Source: JBBDXS01 sp040902195
GTDB lineage: Bacteria > Chloroflexota > Dehalococcoidia > DSTF01 > RBG-16-68-14
Length of the DNA stretch: 64,000 nt
Direction: 5' to 3'
Assembly: GCA_040902195.1 (NCBI GenBank)
Contig: JBBDXS010000019.1
Location: 186,001-250,000 of the forward strand
Part shown: positions 8,504 to 17,649 of the stretch, piece by piece
How positions within the stretch are numbered: the stretch's first letter is position 1
Layout: the number at the start of each line of letters is the position of its first letter
Position numbers and translations under genes: made by a program
Notes under the pieces: generated by a model
Told to the model about the DNA's origin: nothing
Seen by the model: only the letters and a program-made list of their open reading frames with translations
Databases searched by the model: none

Positions 8504-9537
8504 CGTAGCGTGACCTCCAGCAGCGCCTTCGCTGCGTTCGACCAGGAGTACGGCGCGACCATCCTTCGCGTCTCTGAAGGGAGCATCCACTCCCGCGCAG
8601 CCACGCTCTCGATAAGTCGTTCCTCGTTCGAAACGAAACGCAGGCCGGGGCCTTCGTGAAACAGATCGGGCAGGCCGCCGAAACGGGTGCTTACGACCGG
8701 CAGGTTGCAGGCCATCGCCTCCAGCACCGAAAGCGGCATTTCGATGGCGTCGTTCGCGGATCGCACGGGGAAGACGTAGCAGTCCGAGGCGCGGTAGATG
8801 TCCTCGATCGACGGGACGAAGTCCGTGATGACGGTCACGCCTTCGCTTGCCAGCCGCCGCACAAGCGCCCTGTCCATCCCCGCGCTGCTGCCCGCGACAA
8901 AGACCGGCTGTACGCCGCGAAGGCGAGCCAACGTTTCCACGTTGCGGCCGGGCTTCGCGTGGCCGACGTGCAGCGCGAGAAATGCGTCGCGGGGCAGTCC
9001 GTACTGGTCGCGCAAAGCGAGCTTCTCGTCCGGCGTGGCAGGTTGGAAGCGCTCCAGGTCGACGGCCGGCGGCAGCACTGCGACGCGACAGCCGAGCTGG
9101 CGGGCGTAGAGGCGCAGCCGCTCGCTCTGTGTCAGCACGACGTCAGGCTGAAACATGGCGAGGACCTTGCGGCCGGGCAGCGTGTGGCGGCGCGGCTGGA
9201 GCAGCACGAGCGCGGTTGTGGCGGAGGGCGCGTAGCCCTTCAGGACCCACGCGCGCATAAACGCGAACACCGTCATCGACGCCGCCGGCACGTAGCAGAT
9301 CACGTCCGGCGCGAACGCCTCGATCTGGTCGCGCAACGCGTGCAGCAAGAACGTGCGGCTCTGCGGCAGGCAGATCACGCCATTGCTGCTGAAGCCCCCG
9401 CCCACTGACAGCCCGCGCACTTTGCAGTGCTCCTGCAACGCGTACGTCAGCGAGTAGGCGAACTTGCGCGTGCCCTCATCGAGCGGGCCGCCCATCTCCT
9501 CCGAAACCAGGCAGACGCGCGCGCCTACGTTCGTCAT
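8500..9537 (-). CDS. Family 4 glycosyltransferase
   Basis: A 345-residue GT-B glycosyltransferase. It opens with RVCLVSEEMGGPLDEGTRK, then AVLPPAVDLERFQP marks the linker to the donor domain, followed by VGHAKPGRNVETLARL and IEMPLSVLEAMACNLPVVSTRFGG with the conserved acidic residues. Overlaps of four bases on both sides place it in the polysaccharide operon. Specific sugar unknown. Confidence 0.87.
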   Translation of the reverse strand: MTNVGARVCLVSEEMGGPLDEGTRKFAYSLTYALQEHCKVRGLSVGGGFSSNGVICLPQSRTFLLHALRDQIEAFAPDVICYVPAASMTVFAFMRAWVLKGYAPSATTALVLLQPRRHTLPGRKVLAMFQPDVVLTQSERLRLYARQLGCRVAVLPPAVDLERFQPATPDEKLALRDQYGLPRDAFLALHVGHAKPGRNVETLARLRGVQPVFVAGSSAGMDRALVRRLASEGVTVITDFVPSIEDIYRASDCYVFPVRSANDAIEMPLSVLEAMACNLPVVSTRFGGLPDLFHEGPGLRFVSNEERLIESVAAREWMLPSETRRMVAPYSWSNAAKALLEVTLR

Positions 9538-10727
9538 CGCTTCACCGACTCCGCTTTCTTCCGCGCAGCAACCGACTCCTTTGTCGCGGCGAAGGCCTCG
9601 CGGCGAGCCCAGAGCCGCGTGTAGAGGGATTCGTACGCCTGCACCATGCGCTCGATCGTGAAACGCCCCTCGAAACGCCGTTGGCCCGCGCGGCCCATCG
9701 ATACGGCGCGTGCCGGGTTCGCGAGCAGCTCTGCCATTGCCCGGGCGAGGAGTCCGGCATCGCGGGCCGGAACGATGAGGCCCGTCTCGCGATCGACGAC
9801 GAGCTCGCTATTGCCGCCCACGTCCGTCGCGACGACCGGCTTGCCTATCGCCATCTCCTCGAGCAGCGCATTCGAGCAGCCCTCGTGGTCGCACGAGGAG
9901 AGCACGGCGACATCAAACGTCGCGATATAGGGCGCCACGCCCGAGATGTTGCCTGTGAACCGGATGCAGCTCTCCAGCCCGAGAGCGTCCGCGCGCCGCT
10001 CCAGCGTCTTACGCAGCGGGCCATCGCCCACGATGACGAAGTGAGCGTTCGGGACCGCTTCGCGTACGAGCGATGCGGCGCGCAGGAACGTCTCGTGGTC
10101 CTTTGCCCGTTGCAAGCTCGCGACGATGCCTGCGACGGGCGCGTCTTCCGGGATGTCCAGCCGCGTGCGAACGGCGCGCACGTCCTCGGCGCGCACCGCT
10201 GTTCTCGATAGGCTGATGCCGTTGTAGATGACCCGGATCGCCTCGGGCCGGATGCCGCGCGCCATCAGGTACCTCCGCCCGGCCTCGCTGTTCGGGACGG
10301 CGGCGTCGGCGTAGCGCGTCAGCTGGTCCTCGATGAAGCGATAGGCGGCGTTGCCGAGGCCGGGATGCTCGCGCAGGCCGCAGCGTTCGGTCACGATCCG
10401 TACCGGCGTGCGCGCGAGGAGCGCGGCCGACAGGCCGAAGAACGTCGATGGCGTTAGGAACGGTTGAATGACGTCGACGCGCTCGTCGCGCAGCTGTCGC
10501 GCCAGCGTGCGTATCGTGCCGAAGTCGAGCTTGCCTCGCCGGTTGAGCGAGACGGGCTGTACGCCGCTGCCGCGCAGCTCCTCCTCGAGCGGCTGGCCGC
10601 CGTAGAGCGTCGCGACGATCGGCCGGAAGCGCGCGCGGTCGAGTCCACGCGCCAGCTCGACGACCTGTCGCTCGGCCCCGCCGACGCGCAGGTCGTTTAC
10701 CAGCAGCAGCACGGTGAGACGTTCCAT
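9534..10727 (-). CDS. Family 4 glycosyltransferase
   Basis: A 397-residue GT-B enzyme of the GT4 (PelF/WbaZ-like) kind. Visible landmarks: LLLVNDLRVGGAERQVVELA for acceptor binding, VIYNGISLSR, VGIVASLQRAKDHETFL-type donor loop and EGCSNALLEEMAIGKPVVAT. I start it at the ATG that shares one base with the upstream stop (TAATG); a longer in-frame start would lie entirely inside the Wzy-like gene. The first glycosyltransferase after the polymerase in operon order. Confidence 0.88.
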   Translation of the reverse strand: MERLTVLLLVNDLRVGGAERQVVELARGLDRARFRPIVATLYGGQPLEEELRGSGVQPVSLNRRGKLDFGTIRTLARQLRDERVDVIQPFLTPSTFFGLSAALLARTPVRIVTERCGLREHPGLGNAAYRFIEDQLTRYADAAVPNSEAGRRYLMARGIRPEAIRVIYNGISLSRTAVRAEDVRAVRTRLDIPEDAPVAGIVASLQRAKDHETFLRAASLVREAVPNAHFVIVGDGPLRKTLERRADALGLESCIRFTGNISGVAPYIATFDVAVLSSCDHEGCSNALLEEMAIGKPVVATDVGGNSELVVDRETGLIVPARDAGLLARAMAELLANPARAVSMGRAGQRRFEGRFTIERMVQAYESLYTRLWARREAFAATKESVAARKKAESVKR

Positions 10728-12178
10728 TACCACGCCTGCTCCAGCTCCGGCTGCGGGTCTTTCGAGGCGAGCGTCATCAGCGCGACCGAGAGGCCGGCCA
10801 GGATCCATAGCGTCAGGACGCTATCGAAGAAGTTGTGGAAGAACGAGTTGATCCCCAGCGCAATGAGCGCACCCAAAGACCCGAGCGCGATGCCGCGCAG
10901 GAGCGGATCGGATAGCCGTTTGAACGCGTCTCTAAAGTTGCTTAGCGTGCACCACATCATCAGCAGATAGATCGCCAGCGCGAGCGTGCCGAACGAAAGC
11001 CAGATATTCAGGTAGTCATTGTGTGGCTCGAATCGTCCCAGCGCGTCACCTGCGTTCTGTTGTCGCAGCAGCGTACGGTCGACGCGGCTCGCGTACTCCG
11101 GTGAAATCTCGAGGAACTTGTCGTGCCCAACACCCAGGAGCGGGTTCTCCTTGGCGATATCCAGGCCGACGTTCCAGAGGACGGGGCGCGTCGCCGCGCT
11201 GTCGTCGTTCGACGGGCCGAGCGTGTAGCGGCTCCCCGTGTGTTCGGAGTAGGCCCAGAACGCGACGCCCACCACCAGCACGAGGACCAGGACGTCCTTC
11301 CGCATCCTCGGCGACAGCAGAAACGCCATCGCGACGAGCGCGGGCATCGCGCCGACGATCCACGAGCGCGTTTGCGTGAAGTAGAGCGCGCCGAACATGA
11401 GGACGGCGCTGATGCCGATGTGCCAGCGCCATTTCTCCGGCACGGCCTTCGTGAGCAGGACGCCCACAAGCGGCAGCACGAGCAGCAGCAGGTCGTTCGT
11501 GAGGTAGATCGGGTTCTCGGCCAGGCCGAGCGCGCGGCCCCCCCACGCCTCGACGCCCGTATCGAAGACGTCATTCGGCACCGTCGCGATGATCGGTGCG
11601 CCCCGGAAGGCGTAGTGCTGCATCAGCGCGACGACCGTCGACGCCATGCCGATGAGCAGCACCACGATCCCGATGCGCATGACGTCGTCGCGGCTCTTCA
11701 GCACGACCGGTATGATGAGAAACGCGATGAAGCCCGTGAGCGTGTAGCGGAAATACTGCGCCAAGTAGCTCGCGTTCGACGATACCGCGTTCGCGAGCGT
11801 CATGAGGCCGAGAAGGAGTCCCGCGATGAGCACCATCGAGCGGCCGCGCTGGCCGAACTCCGCCTTCGGCAGCCGCGGTAGAACGATCAGCGCCGACACG
11901 AGCGCGATGAAGAGTCGCGTGCTGATGTGCAACCCGCCGAGATTGAGGAAGTAGTTGCGCACCGTGAGTTCGGAGAGCATGAGCGCACCTAGCACCCAGA
12001 TCGGCTGGCGTACAGCGCACACGAGGAACAGCAACTCCATCGCGACGATGATCCGGTCGATCGACTCCGGGTCGGTACCCATGAAGGGCAGCGCCAGCAG
12101 GGGCAGAAACGGCAGCCTTGGCAGCGGGAACGGCTGCGGCTGCGCGACCGCCGGCAGCGCCATTGTCGCGGCCGTCAT
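10727..12178 (-). CDS. O-antigen ligase/polymerase family (Wzy-like) membrane protein
   Basis: A 483-residue integral membrane protein with about eleven hydrophobic segments. The Wzy_C/O-antigen-ligase landmark is in the second half: ENPLLGVGHDKFLE, then the long extracytoplasmic loop ending in FEPHNDYLNIWLSFG. It would polymerise lipid-linked repeat units at the outer face of the membrane, or ligate chains to an acceptor. With the Wzx-like and Wzz-like genes next door it completes a Wzx/Wzy-type pathway. ATG overlaps the methyltransferase stop by four bases. Confidence 0.85.
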   Translation of the reverse strand: MTAATMALPAVAQPQPFPLPRLPFLPLLALPFMGTDPESIDRIIVAMELLFLVCAVRQPIWVLGALMLSELTVRNYFLNLGGLHISTRLFIALVSALIVLPRLPKAEFGQRGRSMVLIAGLLLGLMTLANAVSSNASYLAQYFRYTLTGFIAFLIIPVVLKSRDDVMRIGIVVLLIGMASTVVALMQHYAFRGAPIIATVPNDVFDTGVEAWGGRALGLAENPIYLTNDLLLLVLPLVGVLLTKAVPEKWRWHIGISAVLMFGALYFTQTRSWIVGAMPALVAMAFLLSPRMRKDVLVLVLVVGVAFWAYSEHTGSRYTLGPSNDDSAATRPVLWNVGLDIAKENPLLGVGHDKFLEISPEYASRVDRTLLRQQNAGDALGRFEPHNDYLNIWLSFGTLALAIYLLMMWCTLSNFRDAFKRLSDPLLRGIALGSLGALIALGINSFFHNFFDSVLTLWILAGLSVALMTLASKDPQPELEQAW

Positions 12179-12924
12179 GCGTACTCTCCGGCGCGCTCAG
12201 GCTCCGGCACGCCAGCGGGCTTCGCGGCGAGCAAGAACAACCAGTCGCGGTCAGTCCACAGGTACGTACCGTCGAAGCCGGCCAAGGCGGCATACGCGCG
12301 CACTTCAGCCTCGGTGAAATAGCGACGGCGTGCGGCCTGCAGCAGCTCGCTCTCCAGCGCGTACTCATAGAACTCCGAGCCGAGCGCTTCGACCTCGAGG
12401 TTGAGGAACTGGAGATAGGCCCGGCCGCCCGGCCGCAGCACGCGCATCAGCTCCGCGAAGTAGCGCATCACGTCCTCGCGTTCGACGTGCTGCAACACCT
12501 GTAATGAGTACGCAAAGTCGAAGTAATCGTCAGGCAAAACACGAAGGTCGCGCCCGCTCACACGCGATAGCTGCGCGTTTGGAACGTCGCGCAGCCGCGC
12601 GCGCGCGCGGCCCAGCATGCGACTCGAGACGTCCACGCCGTACAACTCAGCGCAGCGAGGCGCCAGGTACAGCATCACGCGCCCGATGCCGCAGCCGAGA
12701 TCGAGGACGCGCGAGTCCTGGGCGACGAATCGGCCGAGTTGCTGCGCGTCGTGTCGCCCCGACTCCTCGAACTGCTCGTCTGACTTCGTGCCGGCCATCC
12801 ACCAGCGCGCGTTGTCCTTTCCCATCGCCGCCAAGTCCCACATCCGCCCGTACGATGACGTCAGCGGCCAGAGCAGCGCTCGGGCGAACGAGCTCTGGCG
12901 TAGCTTGGTACGGATGCGTCGCAT
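12175..12924 (-). CDS. Class I SAM-dependent methyltransferase
   Basis: A 249-residue methyltransferase. SAM-binding motif I is VLDLGCGIGRVMLYL, with the acidic end of strand 2 at LYGVDVSSRM and the DFAYSLQVLQHV segment typical of the Methyltransf_11 group. The N-terminal 50 residues (AMGKDNARWWMAGTKSDEQF) resemble methyltransferases found in sugar clusters. It may methylate a sugar hydroxyl or the end of the chain, which can control length; the acceptor is not known. Confidence 0.85.
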   Translation of the reverse strand: MRRIRTKLRQSSFARALLWPLTSSYGRMWDLAAMGKDNARWWMAGTKSDEQFEESGRHDAQQLGRFVAQDSRVLDLGCGIGRVMLYLAPRCAELYGVDVSSRMLGRARARLRDVPNAQLSRVSGRDLRVLPDDYFDFAYSLQVLQHVEREDVMRYFAELMRVLRPGGRAYLQFLNLEVEALGSEFYEYALESELLQAARRRYFTEAEVRAYAALAGFDGTYLWTDRDWLFLLAAKPAGVPEPERAGEYA

Positions 12925-12933
12925 AGCGTCCCT

Positions 12934-14304
12934 CTAGTCCGCGATGACCGGCTGCGGCCTGCCGAGGAACGTCCGCGCCGTCTGCAGCGAAAACTCGAAA
13001 TCGCTCCGGTTGAACAGCAGCACGTTCGCCAGCGAGCGGCCGGTCACGCGCATGAAGATGATCAGGATCACGATCGCGTTCACGGCGTAGGCGGCGAACG
13101 ACGCGATCGCCGCCCCCTCGATGCCCAGCCGCGGGATCAGCAGCACGCACAGCCCGATCGTGATCGGGATCGATGCGACGCCGCCGATCAGCGTCGATTC
13201 CGGCATGCCGCGTCCCGCCAGCGCGCTGCTCAAAACCTTGTGGATCGTGTAGAAGATGCCTGTCGGCGCCAGGATGTAGAACGCCGTTAAGCCGGGCAGG
13301 AACTCGCTGCCGTACAGCGTGCCGATCAGGAAGTGGCCCGTCGCAAGGAGCGCGAGTACGCCGAAGACGATGATGACCAGCGCGCGACGGCACGTCACCG
13401 CGGCGATCTCCGCGTTCGCGCCGGCGTCCATCGCCGAGACCTTAGGGAAGAAGAGCGCGCCTAACGCGAACGGGATCTGCCAGAGCAGCTCCGCCATGCC
13501 GAAGGCGACGGCGTAGTACCCAAGCTGCGTGCCGCCCAGCATGCCGGCGATGAGAAAGACGTCGAGCCGGTGGTTCGCCGCCTGGAGCATGAAGCCCAGA
13601 TTGCCCCGAGCACCGTAGGAGAGCTGCTGCTTGAGGAGCCGAAAGCGCGGCCGGGGGGTCAGGCTGGCTCGTTTGCTCATCAGCACTACCGCGATAAGAG
13701 CGGTCAGCGCGATCGCGATGAGCCAGCTTGAAAGCACACCCGTCACGCTCAGCCCGAACAGAGCAATTCCGCCCATGATCAGCACGGCGCGCAAGAGCGG
13801 CTCCGCGAACTCAATCAGGTTGTAGCTCAGAACGCTGCCGGTCATGACGACCTGGTCTTTCGCCATCGCGGTGAGTTGAATGAGCACGCCGCCCAGCGCG
13901 AAGACCAGGACATCGCTCAGCTTCATCTCCTCGAACGCACCCGGCCAGAGCACGAGGAACAGGAGAGCACCGCCCGTCCAGAGTGTTCCGAAGACGAGCA
14001 GCCAGGCGAGGCTGTTTGACGTGACGTCCTGGACTGTCGTGCGACGCTGTCCGACGAAGTAGACGCCGGCCTTCGAGATGCCTACTTCCGACAACGCGGC
14101 GTATGTCAGCGCGATCGTCGTGACCAGGCTGTAGGCGCCTCGGTCATGCGCACCCAGCGCTCGCGCCATCACGATGCCCGTGATCGCGACGAGTGCGTAA
14201 GAAATGACGCGCACGACGAGCGTGAAGGCCGTGCCCGTGCTCAGGTTTAGGTCGCGCGCGGGCCCGTCCTTCAGCGTGTCGAGGAGCGAACGCCAGCGTG
14301 ACAT
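12934..14304 (-). CDS. Polysaccharide flippase (Wzx-like, MOP superfamily)
   Basis: A 456-residue protein with 12-14 hydrophobic segments and the MOP-superfamily start (FTLVVRVISYALVAITGIVMARALG, partly quoted). The middle has the RGNLGFMLQAANHRLDVFLI segment common in Wzx/RfbX proteins, where scattered charged residues inside membrane helices contact the lipid-linked glycan. It would move undecaprenyl-linked repeat units to the outer face of the membrane. Nine bases separate it from the methyltransferase gene. Confidence 0.87.
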   Translation of the reverse strand: MSRWRSLLDTLKDGPARDLNLSTGTAFTLVVRVISYALVAITGIVMARALGAHDRGAYSLVTTIALTYAALSEVGISKAGVYFVGQRRTTVQDVTSNSLAWLLVFGTLWTGGALLFLVLWPGAFEEMKLSDVLVFALGGVLIQLTAMAKDQVVMTGSVLSYNLIEFAEPLLRAVLIMGGIALFGLSVTGVLSSWLIAIALTALIAVVLMSKRASLTPRPRFRLLKQQLSYGARGNLGFMLQAANHRLDVFLIAGMLGGTQLGYYAVAFGMAELLWQIPFALGALFFPKVSAMDAGANAEIAAVTCRRALVIIVFGVLALLATGHFLIGTLYGSEFLPGLTAFYILAPTGIFYTIHKVLSSALAGRGMPESTLIGGVASIPITIGLCVLLIPRLGIEGAAIASFAAYAVNAIVILIIFMRVTGRSLANVLLFNRSDFEFSLQTARTFLGRPQPVIAD

Positions 14305-14309
14305 GTCTA

Positions 14310-15428
14310 CTATTCCGCGCCCGCGGGCGTCGGATCGTGTTCGATGGCCGCGTTCGACGCGAGCGCGCGCGCCCGCCTCTCAACTTCGGCCGAACGTTCG
14401 ATCAACTTGCGCAAGCGCTTGTCGCCTGCCGGACCGGCTGCGGTCAGCGGCTCGGTGGCCTCCGCCTGTCGCTTTGCCCGCAGTTTGTCGAACATGTTCG
14501 CGGCCGCCCAGCCGGCAACCAGGCCCGCTACGCCGCCCAAGATCGCCAGGTCGCGCGTCGCGATCGACTCGGCCTGCGTTTCCACGGTCTGCGTCGGGTT
14601 GAGGAGCGTGAGCGGGTCGCCGTACTGGTGGCTTGCCCGTACGTGTCCGGCGCGCGCCGTGACATTCGCCAGCTCTTGCTGTGCGGTTGTCAGTTCGACA
14701 TCAGCGGCGACAAGGGCAGGATCGCCGAGCACTTTCGAGACGCCGGTCAAGAGGTCACGCATCTCGTTCAGCAGTCCGCCGCTGGTTGAGAGCAGCGCTG
14801 TGTTGCCTGCGAGACGCTCGACCTCGGGCCGGCTTGAGAACGCCGCGCCGGCGTTGCTGATCGCCTTGGTGAGCAGGTCTGTGCGCTTCTTCGAGAGGTC
14901 CTGCAGGCTGGCGACAAGCTGGTCGTGCTGTTGGTCCAGGTTCACGACCAGGTTCCACACGACGCGCTTCTCCTCTTCCGCGGCGTAGGAGATCATCGCG
15001 TTCGCCGCTGCCGTAACGAGCGCGTCGGTCGTCTTGGCAGACGATGCGGAGCCGTGGATCTCGATCCGGAACAGCTGCGGCGTCGCCTTCACGACGAGCC
15101 CGTTCTCGATCGCGGATACAGGCATGTTGATATGCTGCGCGCGCAGCTCCTTCTGCACCGCGTCAGTGAACTGCGGCGTCGTCGCATATGCAGCAATGGC
15201 CGTTGTGTATTCTGCGACGATGGCGTCCTCGGTGGCGGCAGTACCCTCGACGATGCGCGTCGGCGAGACGTAGTGCGCCACGCTTACCGTCGCGCTCGCG
15301 TCGTACGCGGAGGCCGAACCCAGGACGTAGGGCAGGCCGTTGATCGAGATCGCCGCTCCGGCGATACCGAAGATGGCAATGAGCCAGAACCAACGGCGCA
15401 GAATGTGCCAGTACTGTTCGGGAATCAT
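14310..15428 (-). CDS. Wzz-like chain-length determinant / polysaccharide co-polymerase
   Basis: A 372-residue protein with the Wzz layout: a cytoplasmic start (MIPEQYWHILRRW), a first membrane helix at about residues 14-34, a long extracytoplasmic alpha-helical region (about 35-285), and a second helix near 290-310 (LAILGGVAGLVAGWAAANMF), followed by a charged Ala/Glu-rich tail. There is no fused or adjacent bacterial tyrosine kinase, so it belongs to the kinase-free type. It probably sets the length of the glycan made by the Wzy-like protein. ATGA overlap with the aminotransferase gene. Confidence 0.8.
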   Translation of the reverse strand: MIPEQYWHILRRWFWLIAIFGIAGAAISINGLPYVLGSASAYDASATVSVAHYVSPTRIVEGTAATEDAIVAEYTTAIAAYATTPQFTDAVQKELRAQHINMPVSAIENGLVVKATPQLFRIEIHGSASSAKTTDALVTAAANAMISYAAEEEKRVVWNLVVNLDQQHDQLVASLQDLSKKRTDLLTKAISNAGAAFSSRPEVERLAGNTALLSTSGGLLNEMRDLLTGVSKVLGDPALVAADVELTTAQQELANVTARAGHVRASHQYGDPLTLLNPTQTVETQAESIATRDLAILGGVAGLVAGWAAANMFDKLRAKRQAEATEPLTAAGPAGDKRLRKLIERSAEVERRARALASNAAIEHDPTPAGAE

Positions 15429-16576
15429 GACGAACCTGCCTTTACGTGTTGCCTGCCCTTCCGGCGTGAACGCTGGAAGAAATCACGGATGGATTGACAT
15501 ACGTAGCTGACCTGATCGCCGGTCAGCTCCGGGTACATGGGTAACGAGAGGACCTGCTTGGCCGCGGACTCCGCGTGTGGGAACGAGCCCTGCCGGTAGC
15601 CGAGGTGCGCGCACGCTTCTTGCAGGTGCAGCGGCACGGGATAGTGGACGCCTGTCTCGATACCGCGCTCGCTTAGCCAGTCGCGCAGAGCGTCGCGTCG
15701 CGGCGTTTCGATGACGAACAAGTGGTAGACGTGACGCGCCTCGGGCCGCTCTGTAGGCAGCTTGATGTCCGTCATGTCGCCCAGGCGCTGTGCGTACTCC
15801 GTCGCCCACGTGCGCCGCCGCGTGTTCGCCTCCTCCAGTCGCGGCAGCTTGACGCGCAGGATCGCCGCCTGGATCTCGTCGAGGCGCGAGTTTATGCCAA
15901 GCATTGCGTGGTGATAGCGGTCCTTCGAGCCGTGGTTGCGCAGCATCTGTACCTTGGTGGCCAGGGCGCGGTCGTTCGTCACGACGATGCCCGCCTCGCC
16001 GTACGCGCCGAGGTTCTTCGCGTAGTAGAAGCTGAACGCGGCGATGTCGCCCAGCGTGCCCGTGCGGCGGCCGTCGTACTCGGCGCCGTGCGCCTGGCAC
16101 GCGTCCTCGATGACGCGCAGGCCACGCTCGCGGCAGATGCGCAGGATCGGCGCCATATCGGCCGGCTGGCCGTAGAGGTGCACCGGAACGACGGCCTTCG
16201 TCCGAGTCGTGATCGCCGCCTCGAGCCGCGCCGGGTCCATCGTGTGTGTCGCAGGATCGATGTCCACAAAGACCGGTCGCGCGCCCGCGAGGGCGATCGC
16301 GCCCGCGGTTGCGACGAACGTGTTCGGTACGGTGATGACTTCGTCGCCGGGTCCGATGTCGCAGGCGCGCAGCGCGATGTACAGCGCGTCCGTCCCCGAA
16401 CCGACGCCGACGGCGTACTTGGCCTGGCAGAACTGCGCGAACTCTGTCTCCAAGCGGAACGTGTTCTCGCCCAGGAAGAGCTGCATGCCATCCAGGACTT
16501 GCTCAATCTGCGCGAGGACCTGGTCCTTGATCGGCGCGAACTGCGCCTGGAGGTCAACAAGCTTGATGGTGGTCAT
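15425..16576 (-). CDS. DegT/DnrJ/EryC1/StrS sugar aminotransferase
   Basis: A 383-residue PLP enzyme of the sugar aminotransferase family. The PLP lysine is K187 in FYYAKNLGAYGEAG; the phosphate-binding GSGTDAL (60-66) and the VIEDACQAHGAEY strand with its conserved Asp are intact. It would transaminate a keto-sugar nucleotide. The neighbouring dehydrogenase and the motif context resemble the WbpE/WlbC type, which aminates a 3-keto uronate, but a 3- or 4-amino deoxyhexose is equally possible. I start it at the ATG overlapping the upstream stop (ATGA). A longer start 183 bases upstream lies inside the dehydrogenase gene. Confidence 0.9.
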   Translation of the reverse strand: MTTIKLVDLQAQFAPIKDQVLAQIEQVLDGMQLFLGENTFRLETEFAQFCQAKYAVGVGSGTDALYIALRACDIGPGDEVITVPNTFVATAGAIALAGARPVFVDIDPATHTMDPARLEAAITTRTKAVVPVHLYGQPADMAPILRICRERGLRVIEDACQAHGAEYDGRRTGTLGDIAAFSFYYAKNLGAYGEAGIVVTNDRALATKVQMLRNHGSKDRYHHAMLGINSRLDEIQAAILRVKLPRLEEANTRRRTWATEYAQRLGDMTDIKLPTERPEARHVYHLFVIETPRRDALRDWLSERGIETGVHYPVPLHLQEACAHLGYRQGSFPHAESAAKQVLSLPMYPELTGDQVSYVCQSIRDFFQRSRRKGRQHVKAGSS

Positions 16577-17640
16577 TGACTGGGCTCCCGCGGGAAGACC
16601 GGCGCGGGCGCGCCCTCGAATCGGAACTGCGTCAGGGGCGTGGGCTGCTGGTAGAGCAACCGCTGCGCCGTCTCCAGAATGCGAACGACGCGCAAGCCCG
16701 TCCAGCCGTCGGAACGCGGCGGCACTCCGGAGCGAATCGAGTTGAGGAAGTCTGCGCACTCGGTCTTGAGCGGCTCGCGCTGGCCAAGCAGGGGAATCGT
16801 GATGTCGCCGTCGAGGTACTGCGGCACCCGGCGGCTCTGCGCGCCGTTCGTCGAGACGAGCCGGATCGATTTGTCGAAGACGCGAATCTGCTCGCCCTGC
16901 GCCACGTCGTCGTAGACGACGGTACGTTCTTCTCCGACGAACGTCAGCCGGCGCACCTTGGTCGGCTCCATCCAGCTCACGTACACGTGCGCGGACGGCC
17001 CGCCCGCGAAGTCCAGATCGAGGTGGCCTACTTCGCAGAGGCCGGGGTTGAGGAATGCAGCGCCGTGCGCGCTTAGCACGATGGGCTCTTGCTGCAGCAC
17101 GTACATCAGGATCGAGAGGTCGTGCGGGGCCAGGTCCCAGAGCGCGTCTACGTCAGGCTGTAGCAGCCCGAAATTCAGTCGCGCCGCGTGGATGTAGCGT
17201 AGCGCGCCGAGCCGCCCCAGCTCGACCGTCTGCCGCAGATACTCGACCGCGGGATGGTACATATACGTGTGCCCAACTGCGATCGTTAGCCCGCGCCGTT
17301 CTGCCGCTGTGATCAATTCGAGGGCGTCGGCGCTCGAGGTCGTGAACGGCTTCTCGACGAGCACGTGCTTATCGCGCTCGAGAGCGCGCATCGCGAGCCC
17401 CACGTGCGTCTGCGCCGGCGTCGCGATGACGACGGCGTCGATGCCGGACGAGAGGAACTGCTCGTAGTCTCCTGTGACGATCGGCGGAAGGAAGCCTCTC
17501 GGCTGGCGGCCGACGTTCTCGAGCGACGGCTCGCACAGCGCGGTCAGCTCGACATCGGGAAGCTCGTTGAACACGCGAAGGTGCTTGCTTCCCCAGTAGC
17601 CGCAGCCGGCCAGGCCGACTCGTATCGTGTTCTTCCCCAT
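16573..17640 (-). CDS. Gfo/Idh/MocA family sugar dehydrogenase
   Basis: A 355-residue NAD(P)-dependent oxidoreductase. The Rossmann start is VGLAGCGYWGSKHLRVF and the family signature EKP is in HVLVEKPFTTSSADAL. The second domain carries the DLAPHDLSILMYVL segment with the conserved His near the catalytic site. It would oxidise a nucleotide sugar at C3 or C4, giving the keto substrate for the aminotransferase in the next gene, to which it is joined by ATGA. This pairing suggests the repeat contains an amino sugar. Confidence 0.88.
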   Translation of the reverse strand: MGKNTIRVGLAGCGYWGSKHLRVFNELPDVELTALCEPSLENVGRQPRGFLPPIVTGDYEQFLSSGIDAVVIATPAQTHVGLAMRALERDKHVLVEKPFTTSSADALELITAAERRGLTIAVGHTYMYHPAVEYLRQTVELGRLGALRYIHAARLNFGLLQPDVDALWDLAPHDLSILMYVLQQEPIVLSAHGAAFLNPGLCEVGHLDLDFAGGPSAHVYVSWMEPTKVRRLTFVGEERTVVYDDVAQGEQIRVFDKSIRLVSTNGAQSRRVPQYLDGDITIPLLGQREPLKTECADFLNSIRSGVPPRSDGWTGLRVVRILETAQRLLYQQPTPLTQFRFEGAPAPVFPREPSQ

Positions 17641-17649
17641 CCCCGTCTC

